A stretch of 64,000 nt of DNA from Mesocentrotus franciscanus (Eukaryota > Echinodermata > Echinoidea > Camarodonta > Strongylocentrotidae), in the NCBI GenBank assembly GCA_037976565.1, contig CP137671.1, positions 26,359,813 through 26,423,812 on the forward strand. The letters are read 5' to 3'. Each line of letters starts with the position of its first letter. Within the stretch, counting starts at the first letter, position 1. A program made the translations under genes and the position numbers. A model generated the notes under the pieces. The model ran no database searches and was not told the DNA's origin. It worked only from the letters and a program-made list of their open reading frames with translations. This document shows positions 22,276-34,041 of the stretch, piece after piece.

Positions 22276-23644
22276 GGGTTTATAAGGCTTGTCCAATCTG
22301 AAAAGATTATTTCCGCCTGGCTATACTGTTTTTCGAGTTGTTCATCAGTGATGATTAGATGGCGCTGATTCTGTTCCTCTGGCTCGAATATTTATTCAGT
22401 GGGTATCACAGCTTCCGTTCAATCGATGGTGCGGGCAATAATTTAGGTGTCGACCATGAACAGAGTGCGAGTATTTTATTAATAATAGAGGTTAACTGTG
22501 CAGTGCTAAACTATACTTTTCCTTCCCTTCTTCTCCAAGAGAGAGAGAGAGAGAAGGCAAAATAACGACAAAGTAAACTTTGGCGTTTAGACCTAATTAT
22601 AATTCACACACAAAACAAAAATGTACATAGAATTTGCTTTTTTTCTTCTTTTTTTTTGGTAAACACCTTGGCAAAGTTAGTTATAACTCGTCATCTATAA
22701 TGAATGGAGAGCGTCAGATGATCTTCATTCCCCAGTAAATTGAAAACAACCTTTTCCTCTCTCGTACATATTTCTTACAAACCATTAAGTAATGTTCGAT
22801 TGTTTCAGTTTCATGACAAAAATCACAAAGGCCATTTTCATGTTTATTAATACTGATTTTTTTTTTTAAGTTAATTTGCAATTTCCCATTCTCATTTGAT
22901 GTAATAACCTTTCATCTTTTCTACAAAAACCAGATAAGTTAATAAGTCTCGTTATATATGGATGGATCTGAAATAAGAATCTACCTTTATCTATTGTTAA
23001 ATGCTGATAAAAATCACGCATGTGATTAGTTAATTCAGACCTATTCCGTGGTACATTTACCATGATCTATGTGTTCTTTTTATGTTGCGTTTTTAGCCAC
23101 ACTGTCGGCTCTTTCGTTTCCCAGTTGGTCACAATGCGCAGGTATCCACTCAAACTGTATGTCTATACCAAAAGCGCTTAATTATGTTAATTTCTCCGAT
23201 ATTTCTATAATTAAACTAGATTTTCCATGTTTTTAATAACCTGCAAGGCTGACATGGAATCTGATAATATTACTACAGATACTGGAGGATAGTCCTCAAT
23301 CCATTGTAATGCTAGGATGATCGCTGTTATTTCGGCAGTCATAGTATTTACTGGGGTTATTCTATAACCTTTATATTTATAGACCAAGGGCCATTGGCCA
23401 TAATTCTTAAGTTTCGTGACCCACCTCTGGTAACTACAACAAATTTTGTCTAAGAGGAGATAAAAACTCATAGAATAAGAATGCATAACTCGGCAAAGCC
23501 AAAAGTTGCACACTTTCATAATTAATGGAAATTAAGCATATCAACAGCGCCCTCTACGGCAATAAAATGAAAACCATGTACAAACGTATGGGAAAAGGTA
23601 AATGACAACTGCAAATTTGTGATAAATATATTTTTGGTAAAATA

Positions 23645-23705
23645 TAAATAATGATAATAATAATAATATGAGTAATAACAATGATAATAATAATAAACAA
23701 TATCG

Positions 23706-23761
<56 letters not shown>

Positions 23762-23855
23762 TATAATAATAAATAATAATAATAATAATGATAATAATAA
23801 TAATAATAATAATATTAATAATAATTATCATCATCATCATCATCATCATCATGCT
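23645..23855. repeat. AAT/CAT microsatellite
   Basis: Long (AAT)n followed by (CAT)n, part of the inverted repeat; mirrored at 26499-26575. Confidence 0.95.
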
Positions 23856-25789
23856 TCGTTTGCTGTTATTAACTGTCATGATTATTCAGGCTGATTCAGA
23901 AAATAATTTCTACCTCTAACATCAATAATGTCACACACGGCAATCATATTGTCTGACCATTCCACCACCCATCATAATCCATTATGCTCCATTATTATCT
24001 TCTATTTAATTTCATATTTTACATCTCCCACCAACTCATGAAGCTTTTACTGACATTTCACTCAGTCTCTGAACTGCATACTCATGATGCAATCACATCG
24101 CCTGGTAATGCATAAATAATTACATGAAACAATGCAATAAATTCAAATCATAATCATTGTCACATGGAAGTTTTGTAATAACTTGAGACCTTTTGAGATA
24201 ATCCAACATATTCAATGCATAATTTTGACTAATGAAACTGACTTTAATATTTACCACCTCTGTTCGATCTCAACAACATTTACATCCTAGAAATATATTG
24301 ATCTACACATTTGTTCAACCACTCCAAAAATGTCCAATCGTTCAAGTTGAAAATGTTAAACTTTAAATTTGCTTTTCTCTTTACATACGCGAGATCCATG
24401 GGAAGAAATACTTTTCAGAGTTGAACATTCATGCTTTGAAAATATACCAAGATCATATTGATTTAAATATATCACTAAAAAATATGTACATAACAGCACA
24501 GTTAATAAGTGAGGCTATGGGCTTAAATTGTAAGGTAATGGTATCTAATAGCTATACCATTAAGGCAACAGATATGACAGATGTGTCTGTAAAAGAAGAA
24601 ATGTCAGAAAATACGAAACAACGTTTGTAATATTGTCAACTCATGTACACCTTTTGTTTTTATCTATTTCAACTGCGAAATTCTTATTATCTCAGTATGA
24701 TTTTTTTTTTATGTTTGGAGCATCCAGATGTTTTTCTTAATTACAATCAAACAACCCCATGAACAAAAAGTAGTTACAGTTGAAACAAATATTACTTGCT
24801 TACTCTGCTCGCTATAATTCTATTGGGTTTTATTACGGGATAATATTAAACCATGCAACATTTGATATGCAGACAATTTGGTAGCGCTCACTTGCTCCTC
24901 AGGACTGGCCACATTTAACAACTTTTCGATTCATTGATTTTAGTTTGAGTGTTCAAGTGATCCTGCGAAGGTGGATAAAGATACTTATAGTAGTGGGTAC
25001 ATTTAGCCAAAAATACCCAATTTAGGAATCACAAAACATGCTGCGACAAAGCCACAAAAAAATACATCTTGCCCTTTCAGGGCTACAACATGGCTAAAGG
25101 CGAAACATTTTGAGCGTTCGATGGCGAGAGTTAATTGTATTAATATTCAAATTTGGGGTTCAAGTGACAGTATCCATAATAAAGCATTTATGATAAATTT
25201 AATGTAGAAATATCCCCTTTCCACAGAATGGTTTTATGCCACTGAATAAGATAGTATTCTTACACATCCTTGAATCAGAACAAAATTTGGCTATCAAACA
25301 CGAAACCAAAACATACATAATTATATAAAGTCACATGAAAAATTACTTAATTACTTCATTAATGTTAATTATTAAGTACATCCGGCCAATGAAAATAAAG
25401 AGAAATCTTTTTATACTGCTTTACTAGTTATTCCTCAACTGTGAGATATGGATATACAAATTCACAAGCAGAAGAAATTTGGTGACGATTTCCAGAAATT
25501 AGAATATGTGAAACAGTCAAATTCAATTCTTCAATAAGATACATGTGCAAGTGTATATGTTGTAAATCATACAAAAACTGGAACTGGTAAATGACAATAC
25601 ATAACTTTATGTGGTTCTGACTGTCTGAAGAATAGTGACTGTCAACGTTTGATGTCACAGTTCCTATAATTATTAACCAAAATAATAATTCAGAGATTTT
25701 GTTAAAAGATGGAGTAAGTACATACACAGTAATTAACACCTGCCTATGTGTAAGATAACATAGTAAATAAATCTACAGTGTATGGGCGT

Positions 25790-26310
25790 AATGAGCAAAA
25801 ACGTTTGGGGGAGAAAAACAAAATCCACATCCCCACCACTCTAACATGCTACATGCAGGCCCCTCGCAACGTTTTTCAAAGTGGGGGGCTAGAATATTTA
25901 CGATCAGGTAGAGCGTAGCAAGCGAAGCGAGTGGAGCGTAAATTGGCGTGGGGTCAGGGGCAAAGCCCCGTGGGTCAAAGGGTGGAGCCCCGGCTCAGGG
26001 AGTTTAGGCATTTAATTACGGTCAAATGAGCATTATGTTGATACCTTATTTGTGACACAGGCACGTTACTAATAGGCGTGGGGTCCAGGGGCGGAGCTCC
26101 CAGACTCAGGGATTTTAGGCAATTTATCGTCAGATGAGCATCCAGGGGCCCTTCCTTAGGCCCCTTGGTGTGGTTCAGGAGCAGAGCCCCCGGAAGCTCA
26201 TGGGTTTTAGGCAATTAATTACGGTCAGATTAGCATATTTTGATACCTCATTTGTGACACTGGCAGGTCGCTATTCTTTCCATCTGTCTATTTCTCTTTT
26301 TCAAAAAAAG
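25790..26310. mobile_element. repeat with ggggcagagcccc blocks
   Basis: Begins ggcgtaatgagcaaaaacg and carries diverged units of tttaggcatttaattacggt and gggggcagagccccc. It is related to 57658-58284. Confidence 0.6.
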
Positions 26311-28906
26311 TGAGGGGCTCGAGCCAAACAACTTGCAAACAAATCTCTTCAGTCCAGAGAAAACATCCTCCTATACTGTGAATGAACTACCTAGCTGCTG
26401 CAACGTGACTTTGAACTGTGCACCTAAATACTTTAGCTTTGGACTTGCCATGGAAAATGCTTACAGAGTTCTATCCAGTGAAACAATGGAAAGCTTGATG
26501 ATGATGATGATGATGATGATTATTATTATTATTATTATTAGTAGTAGTAGTTATTATTATTATTATTATTATTGATATTATACCAAAAATATATTTATCC
26601 AAAATTGCAGTTGTTCTTTACTTTTCCCTCATACGTTTGTACATGGGTTTTCATCTTATAGACGTAGAGGGCGCTGTTGATATGCTTGATTTCCATTAAT
26701 TATGAATACTAATTAGTGTGCAACTTTCGGCTTCATTTGCCGAGTTATGAATTCTTATTCTGTGAGTTTTTATCTCCTTTAAGACAAAAAATTGGGTAGT
26801 TACCAGAGGTGGGTCACGAAAATGAAGAATGAAAGATCAATACTTATCTTAAATTTTGGAATATAAAAGGCTGCACCTGTTAGACCATCATCAAGTTTGG
26901 ATCCATCTGTATATATTTTCAAGTAGTTGTTCCATTTTATTGAAATATTTTTCAATGCACAATTTAATTGCTGTATTGGAAGCGACTCTTTTTCTCACTT
27001 GATCATGTATACTGAAAGAGACGGTTGGTTTCACCAAGGAGGAGTGCATAGAATACAATCTGCCTGTTATTCTAGGTTTGGTGTTTCTAAAGTGCAGGCT
27101 CGATTCACGAGGGGACTCTCATTCTCTTTACATTACATTCGTATTGCCAACAATTGTGTAGTATATTCTTTGTTGGATGATTATCCTTTCTTAATTGTAA
27201 ATAACATTTGTATTTGTCAACAAAGACCTGTCTACAACACTCTGAGGGGGGCTCCCTGCACTCGACCTGAAGCGCTGCTAGTGATGTCGTGGGTAATCCA
27301 CAAGAGTGGTAATCCCAAGCGCTTGGTATTGGATAGAATCAATTTTTTCAAAAGAGTATTTGATGCTGACCCATATGCTTCACATCCAAAATCTAGAATA
27401 GGCCTTATAAGGCCTTTATATACCATTAGCAATACTCGGGAGTTGCATCCCCATTGCGTACTAGCTATACAGCGTAATAAATTCAGACATTTTCTGCATT
27501 TTCAACAATAAAATCAATAAAAGTAGCCCAGGTTAATCTGTAGTCAAACCAGATTCCTAGGAATCTGTGTTAATTATGATCGGGAATAATGCAATCATTA
27601 ATCTTTAGCTTGATTTCTTTTATTTCCGTCTACCAAATAGGACTGTTTTTTACTTCGAAGAGGAGACATAAACTCCCCATCTTTTACACCAGTTTTCTAT
27701 CTCTTTCAAAGCCGTTTGAACATTATTTATTGCGAATTTTAAGTTTTGGCTAGAAAACCATATACAAATATCATCTGCATAAAATGAAACGTTGGCTATT
27801 TTGTTTTAAAAATCAAGGTCATTCAGCATAAATGTGAATAGCAGTGGACTGATTACACTTCCATGTGGGATTCCTTGTAAATCCTTACTGTTTGACAGTG
27901 TCCCGTCTACTCTAACTTGAGCCGTCCTCCGGCTGAAAAATGCTTCGACCCATTTCAAAATGTTTCCTCTCAAACCTGCTTCGTACATTTTATATATAAT
28001 TCCTTTTCTCCATAGTACATCGTAGGCTTTCTCTAAGTCTAGGAAGACTACGATTGTGTACTCTTTATTCAATAAGGCCTTATGAATATCGGTCTCTAAT
28101 CTAATGATTTGGTCCATTGTGCTCCTCTCTTTTTGAAAACCCGACTGTAACGGGGTAATAACATATTTTTCAATAAACCATGTCAAACAGTTTTTGACCA
28201 TCCTCTCCATAAGCTTACAGAGTACTGGAGATAGTGAAATAGGTCTGTATGATGAAGGGTTTTATGAATCTCTTCCTGCTTTAAAAACTGGAATTACAAT
28301 GGAATGTAACCATTGTCCGGGCAGGATGGAACTGTCCCAGACCTCATTAAACAAATCGACAAGATACTGAATAGCAATATCTGGCAACTGTCTAATTAAT
28401 CTGGGTAATATTCCGTCCTGCCCGGGTGCTGAATCCTTCATCTCAGTTATACTCTTTTCCAATTAAGTTACTCTAAAGTATTCATTTAATACACTTTCTC
28501 TTTCTTGACTTAAATCAAGCTTATCTATAATTTCCTGTTCAAATTCGTTCCTTCTTGCATACTCATTTACACTCAACGATGAGCCGACACTACAAAAACT
28601 TCCATAAAGGTGTTTGCTTTTTATCAAGCGCATTTGTAATGGGAGTCTTTGAGCTTTCTCGAGTAATGGTAGAAATATTACGTGGTTGGGCATTCCGTAT
28701 ATACCTTTAACATTCTTCCAGACCGTACTTATATCCGTGCTACGAGATAAAATTTTTACAGTATTGATGCCAGTTTGCTCTTTGTGCCCTTCTTTTTATT
28801 ATTTGTGCAAGATCCTGGTTCCTCAAACAGCAGTGTTTTCTTCTCCAATCTATTTCTAGCTAAGTTTTTTAGCTTGATCACCGTTCGGCACTCCTCATTC
28901 TACAGT

Positions 28907-29097
28907 GGAATACAGAGGCGGATCCAGGGGGGCCCGGGGGGCCCGGGCCCCCTCCCCTAGCAAAAAAAAAAAAGGTAAAAACACCTTTTTTTGAAAAAAA
29001 AGGAAGATGCCCCCCTGGCGCCCAAGGGGTGGCGGTGGAAAAATAAATCACCCTTCCCGTAGGGACAAAAAAAATTCGGGTGCCACTACGCCCCACT
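28907..29097. mobile_element. short hAT-like MITE in LINE
   Basis: Ends are cagaggcggatccagg and, inverted, cagtggggcgtagtggc, with long G/C and A tracts between. It lies inside the I-clade LINE. No clear target duplication, so the class is tentative. Confidence 0.45.
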
Positions 29098-29524
29098 GAG
29101 CGAAAAATCGACCGGCACGATTTTCAAATTTTCCCAGTAGGCCCCTTTAGGCACCCTCCCTTTTTCCTTGAACAGTTAACATTTTAAATTCAGTCTGATC
29201 CAGTAAACTTAATTGTTAAGTAATTTCCTTTCTATACAATTCCCAATTTGCGTCCTTAAACGACCATTTTTACTGGGGCTTATTTTGAGGGTGAATGTTT
29301 TTAACGATGGGGCCTAGCTGAAAATTTTAAACTTATCACAGAGTGATCACTCCCAAAACTATCATCTGTCACTTGCCAGTTAGCAGATGAGGCTAGTCCT
29401 TTTTATACGATAGTAAAGTCTAAGGCCGAAAATTGTCCTGAGTGAGGATCCAGTCGTGTAGGTGACCGATCGTTTAATAATACCAAATCATTATGCTGTA
29501 TAAATTCCTCCGATGACTGGTATT

Positions 29525-30035
29525 TTTAAAGGTAATTTTTGTAAAATAATCGAATGAAAAGGGTTAATATAAAGTTTCAATTAGGCATTGTACCTTATAG
29601 GGCAAAGGAATCATGTAATCTGAGTTATTAAAAGCTTAGAAATATCTATTTTTACAATGTGCATGGGATTGTTTGCTCCTTTATATCCACTTTTCCAACT
29701 TTGAGTTAAGAGCGAAATACACGTGTATCGTTCAGTCAATATTACGCATTGAAGGGATTCAAGCTTCTCTGAAGTTGCATTTAGGTTAAACTAATGTACA
29801 GATTAAGTTAAAGAAAACCTTCTATCGAAAAAGAAAGAATTTCTTCTTCTTTCTTGAAAATTCAGTAATAATTGACATCTAACTTAACAATCACGAAGAG
29901 AGAGAAGAGAACAAATTTATTGTATTTGTTTTCATGTTCTTAAATAGGAGCTTGTATACTCTTTTAACAGAGATTAGAAGTAGAAATCATGTCATAGACT
30001 TGCATTAAATTTGCATTTCAGAATGTGCATGTATA
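29525..30035. other. no recognised feature
   Basis: AT-rich DNA between two LINE remnants; nothing supported. Confidence 0.4.
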
Positions 30036-30039
30036 GAAA

Positions 30040-30508
30040 AGAAATCAATATCTGGGAGATCTGGGCCTTCAGATTGGAAACGCCACTATCGCTGTATCTA
30101 CTAATGTTAAAAATATAGGTGTTCATTTTGACCAGACACTGTCGATGTCAGACCATGTTCGTATAGAGTGCGCCAGATAGCAAACTACCACCTGAGAAGA
30201 TGTTGGGAGGTATCTTACAGACAACGCATGTAATCATGCAGTGCACTCTCTTGTTTTGAGCAGACTTGATTATGGGAATTCTCTGCTGGCAAGTATGAAT
30301 TCTAGCGCTGTGAAAAAGCTCAAGAAAATCCCACATAGAGCGTCTCGTCTGGTGTTTGGTGCAAAGAAGAGAGAACCCAGTGCCCCGTTGTTAAAACAAC
30401 TACACTAGCTTCCCATCAAAGAAAGCATTGAATATAAAACTGGCACTTTTGGTCTACAGTGCTTGATGAATACTGTTCCACATTACCCCTCTGACCTACT
30501 GATCGGCT
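30040..30508 (+). mobile_element. CR1-like LINE fragment, 5' part
   Basis: Plus-strand frames read VKNIGVHFDQTLSMSDHV, then LSRLDYGNSLLA, IPHRASRLVFG and LPIKESIEYK. These are conserved blocks at the C-terminal end of CR1/Jockey-type RT. Broken by stops. It appears to continue at 32500 beyond an inserted foldback element. Confidence 0.75.
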
Positions 30509-32490
30509 CGGTGTAAAAATGTCAGAGGTAAAAATTTCAGAGGTAAAAATGTCAGAGGAAAAATGTCAGAGGTAAAAATGTCAGAGGAAAAATGTCAGAG
30601 GTAAAAATGTCAGAGGTAAAAATGTTTGAGGAAAAAATGTCAGAGGTAATGTCAGAGGTAAAAATATATAAAAAAGCATGTTACAGGTTAAATAATGGAG
30701 ATGGTTGTATATTAGGCTTATCGAAAAGATATAACGAAGGATTCTCTGCAGTCATTAATTTCAGCGCTGCTTTATTTTCTTGTTTCTTTAATTTTTATTT
30801 ACCTTTCTGCCCGAAATTGTGACTTTTTGCCCGATTATTGCCGAGGGGAGACGGGGGGGTGTATCCTTCTTTTGGGGGCACAGTGACCTGGCTGCCTCCT
30901 CCTCACATGCCTTTGTCTAAGCAAGTGATACTGGTACACTGAGCAAACTTCTGGAAAAAAGAATGTCTAAAATCGAGTAGTTTGGCCATGAATTATAGGC
31001 CGAGTTGTGGCTCGATGGTGTAATCATTAAATAAAAGAAAAGCCATCACAGCCCCCCCCAAAAAAAAAGAGGATAAGATATCACGCTGTGAATCCTCCGC
31101 CCCCCACTTCACCGTCCCTTCTGAAGATTGATGGACATTTTAACAGCGTGGCAATGACTACTATAAAATGTAATTTCCTAAAAATGCATATTTCAAACAA
31201 TTTTACTTTCTTGTGGGCTTGATACTTTGATACTTTGATACAAAGCAGAAACCGCCAATGTTACATCTAATGCTAACCGACCATCACATTCCAGAGAAGC
31301 GCGCTTTGCAAAGAGTTGATCGTCGATCACTATTGCGGTATAAATAGTCTGGGAGAACATCAATAATCAGCTTTGATACTCTGATACAAAGCAGAAAGCC
31401 GCCAATGTTACATCAAATACTAACCGCACCATCACATTCCAGATAAGCGCGCTTTGCAGAGATTCTGTTTAAGCTACATCGTTCTTTAATTATTTGCTGT
31501 GAGAGATCAAACTCTGAAATTGACAAATATTTATTCATGAGCAACATATCAGAAACATAGTTTTACTGTACACATTTATAGCATCATGATACTGCTTGTA
31601 TACATGATAATATTGTTTGAAGTATATTTGGTGCAGGATTTATAAAAGTGTGCTGGCATACACTGTATACGACAGTTTCCAGCAGATGCATATTCGTACA
31701 AGTCTACACATATAAAATGCATCATGAATTTGGCAGAAAAAACATTTGAAATTGAGGGACTTAAACTGTATTTCTCCCACGTTTCTTAATCACAAACATG
31801 ATTTTTTTTTAAATATAAAGTTACACAGTGTTATGGTCGAAAGCACATGAAAACATACCTGGGTAGATATGTCTCAACGTTTACCACTTGTAGGCCTACT
31901 ATCAGACATTCTTCAAGCGAAGCTTTGATATTGTTTGTTAAACTTTTGTAATAAAGTATTGATGAGGGGGACAAAGCATCCGTGTCTTTTTATTAATGTT
32001 TTCTTGTCATAACAGTCTTTGCTGGGATGGACATGAAGATGGGTCTAATTACTGAATTTGTGGAATTTCTGTGCGATCTTTATAACTGATTCCCTGTTTT
32101 TATCTCATTCAATCTTAATATTCTATGAACTTACTAGGCCTACTTTTTCAAAACCAAATAAACATTAAAACATCAACCAATTTAAAATATCGAAAAATGA
32201 TAGAAATTAATATATGCAAACCTGAACACAAAATATAAGTTTCAAATTTATTGTCCACATTGTATTAATCTCAGAACATGTACGAAGTACAATACACAGT
32301 CATTTATAAAATATAATAGACTAGCCCAGTAGCTTACGTCTCGACATTTTGTGTGATAAAGTGCTGAGATATTATGATGGCTCCAGTTTTTACCCCTACA
32401 TTTTTTTGTACCTGACATTTTGTTGGTATCTCTGACATTTTTACCTCCGAGATTTTTACCTCTGACATTTTTACCTCTGACATTTTTACC
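30509..32490. mobile_element. foldback (TU-like) element with minisatellite ends
   Basis: The left end is gatcggctcggtg followed by about ten copies of a 14-16 base unit (gtaaaaatgtcagag). The right end at about 32405-32490 carries the same unit inverted (tttttacctctgacat). Both sides abut pieces of one CR1-like LINE. The interior has an LSKRYNEGFSAVI-coding block shared with 42000-42190 and no transposase. TU elements of sea urchin are known for such tandem-repeat inverted ends. Confidence 0.7.
31213..31462 (+). repeat. imperfect tandem duplication, about 155 bases apart
   Basis: gatactttgatacaaagcag...aagcgcgctttgca occurs twice inside the foldback element. Confidence 0.8.
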
Positions 32491-32910
32491 TGGCACCCAT
32501 TCTCATACGCAGGACCGGCTATCTGGAATGCTCTACCACAACATTTCCGCCTATGTGACATAGAAGAAACTTAAAAAAGAAACTCAAAATCCAACTCTTC
32601 CCTTATCATCATTATGTCAAGTTTGTATGTGTGCTGTGACTCAGAGAGGTGTGATATTATTAACACCACTCTGGCTCTCAGCTGGACAGGTGCCATTGCC
32701 ATTGCTTTATTGTGTCCTTATCTTTTATGATATTATTATGAACATTATAATTGCCCAATCTTTGTATACTAATAAATAGTATTTTACTACTAAGTGCTAT
32801 ATGTATATATGGTATTGTTCCAAAACATTTTTTTGTTTGTATCAGCGCTCTGATCTGTATTCTGCAAAAGCGCTTGATAAGAAGCAATTATTATAATTAT
32901 TATTATTACA
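32491..32910 (+). mobile_element. CR1-like LINE 3' end
   Basis: Reads HPFSYAGPAIWNALPQHFRL, the typical last block of CR1-type ORF2, then a degraded tail and an (ATT)n-type 3' microsatellite. Probably the second half of the fragment at 30040-30508. Confidence 0.75.
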
Positions 32911-33210
32911 ATTGTTAATGCCCTCATTCACAAGGAATTCGTCATCTTAGATGTAAAATATATTTAACTACATCCTACGTCATAAAATCCCTGTGGAGGG
33001 ATTGGCCAGTTGTGCCACAACGACAATAAAGGAAATAGTGATGTATAGCGTGACGTCAATCGTATACATATCTATCGGTATATCCTTGGCATACCATGAC
33101 GTCACATTTCGAAGCTATCGATAATGCGACATTTTCGCCATCTGTTTTCAATAAGCTATTAGAACATGGAAAGGGCAAAATGTATAATTGTCCCCATCTC
33201 ATCATCTGCC
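32910..33210 (+). repeat. block similar to 1715-2340
   Basis: Shares cacaaggaattcgtcat, cataccatgacgtcacattt and the following ccatctc...ccttagaaatgca with the left locus. Taken with 35750-36900, it suggests an old segmental duplication. Confidence 0.65.
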
Positions 33211-33844
33211 TTAGAAATGCAGGCCAAGACCTTGTTTAGTAAAAGTATGGATGTTGAAGAAGTCAGCCAAATAAAAAAAACAGGTCACTTCAAATTTTAA
33301 ACAAGACTCTGGAAGAAGTCAATGTGGCAGTGCTCTCCACTCCGCGAGTGTGACTGCATTATGTGTATTTAGTCCCATGTACTAAACAATGGCAAAGTGA
33401 TCACACCAGCGTCAGACACTGGTTTTATCCTGCTCTCGCCCGTGGCTTGAATGATTTCGCGGTGAACCTCATGCGCAGACCCTGTTGTTTGGAATCAGTT
33501 ACCCGGACAACGATCGAATTCGACGTTAGGACTTCGGTACTCTTTACAGTTTACACACAGTAAATATACACAATTGAAGGCTTTTAGTAACACCACATGG
33601 TAGCCTTCGTGAAAAGACAAGATAACCCGTTTCACATGTTTAAAAAGCAGATTGAGTTTTGGGAAGAGGTGAAAAATAATTTGTGAGCGTTATCATTGTA
33701 TTATGCAAGTGTGGAAGAACATCAGAGACAAAATGCTCCCTGAAAAGTATGGCTCTTCAAATGCCTTAATATTCTAAATATGGCATGTAACATCATACAA
33801 ATCGGGACGGACTTGTATGCCACATGTTCGTGTAGTCCCATATA

Positions 33845-34026
33845 CATCTCTCTGTGTACAGTGCTTGTAACTTTACCAAGACTGGGTCAAGTTTCTTATC
33901 ATTTTGATGATTCCAGAACCTTGCAATACACACCAATACTTATATGATATATGATCAACCTTTTCTGATCGATTCCACAACGTTTTTTTCACATTGCAAT
34001 CGCATGACCAGAACTCAATTTTATCT
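33845..34026 (-). mobile_element. truncated TTAA element (AGATAAA family)
   Basis: Inverted partial copy of 52619-53016: ccaagactgggtcaagtttc, tgatgattccagaaccttgc and the end ccagaactca...atct, followed by TTAA. The other end was not found. Confidence 0.7.
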
Positions 34027-34041
34027 TTAAGAAAGCGTTAA

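Larger units (their letters stand above)
19933..22393 (+). repeat. 2.5-kb direct duplication, right copy
   Basis: About 50 bases shorter than the left copy, through many single-base and short deletions plus a tttg-rich replacement near 20283. The indel-rich pattern in coding and non-coding DNA alike points to poor consensus quality. Confidence 0.88.
23375..26840. mobile_element. inverted-repeat element with microsatellite-containing ends
   Basis: About 23400-23855 and, inverted, about 26500-26832 match. Each runs from ttcgtgacccacctctggta inward through catatcaacagcgccctcta and a long (AAT)n tract into (CAT)n. The element interrupts the RNase H domain of an I-clade LINE. The interior has no recognisable transposase. 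A block near 25790-26310 is a copy of another repeat family found at 57658-58284. Confidence 0.75.
22570..29520 (-). mobile_element. I-clade LINE, split by insertions
   Basis: Minus-strand fragments appear in LINE order. The endonuclease end has SPTRLDPHSGQFSALDFTI (about 29335-29520). The RT runs at 28690-27806 with FLDLEKAYDVLWRKG and the GIPHGSVISPLLF motif. A thumb region lies at 27432-27232. RNase H starts IYTDGSK (26925-26840) and resumes at 23375-23100 with AEITAII, LSDSMSAL and WIPAHC...GNERADS. A final CDFC...H...C knuckle lies near 22830-22760. Having both RNase H and a zinc knuckle points to the I group. Stops and frameshifts make it inactive. A 3.4-kb element interrupts RNase H. 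Confidence 0.85.

Noticed and set aside
23541..23879. Open frame with poly-Ile and poly-Tyr
   Set aside because: Translated AAT microsatellite within the inverted-repeat arm.
26927..27511. 194-codon plus-strand open frame
   Set aside because: Antisense to the RT thumb and RNase H region of the minus-strand I-clade LINE.
33363..33563. 66-codon plus-strand frame
   Set aside because: No similarity, no splice or promoter support.
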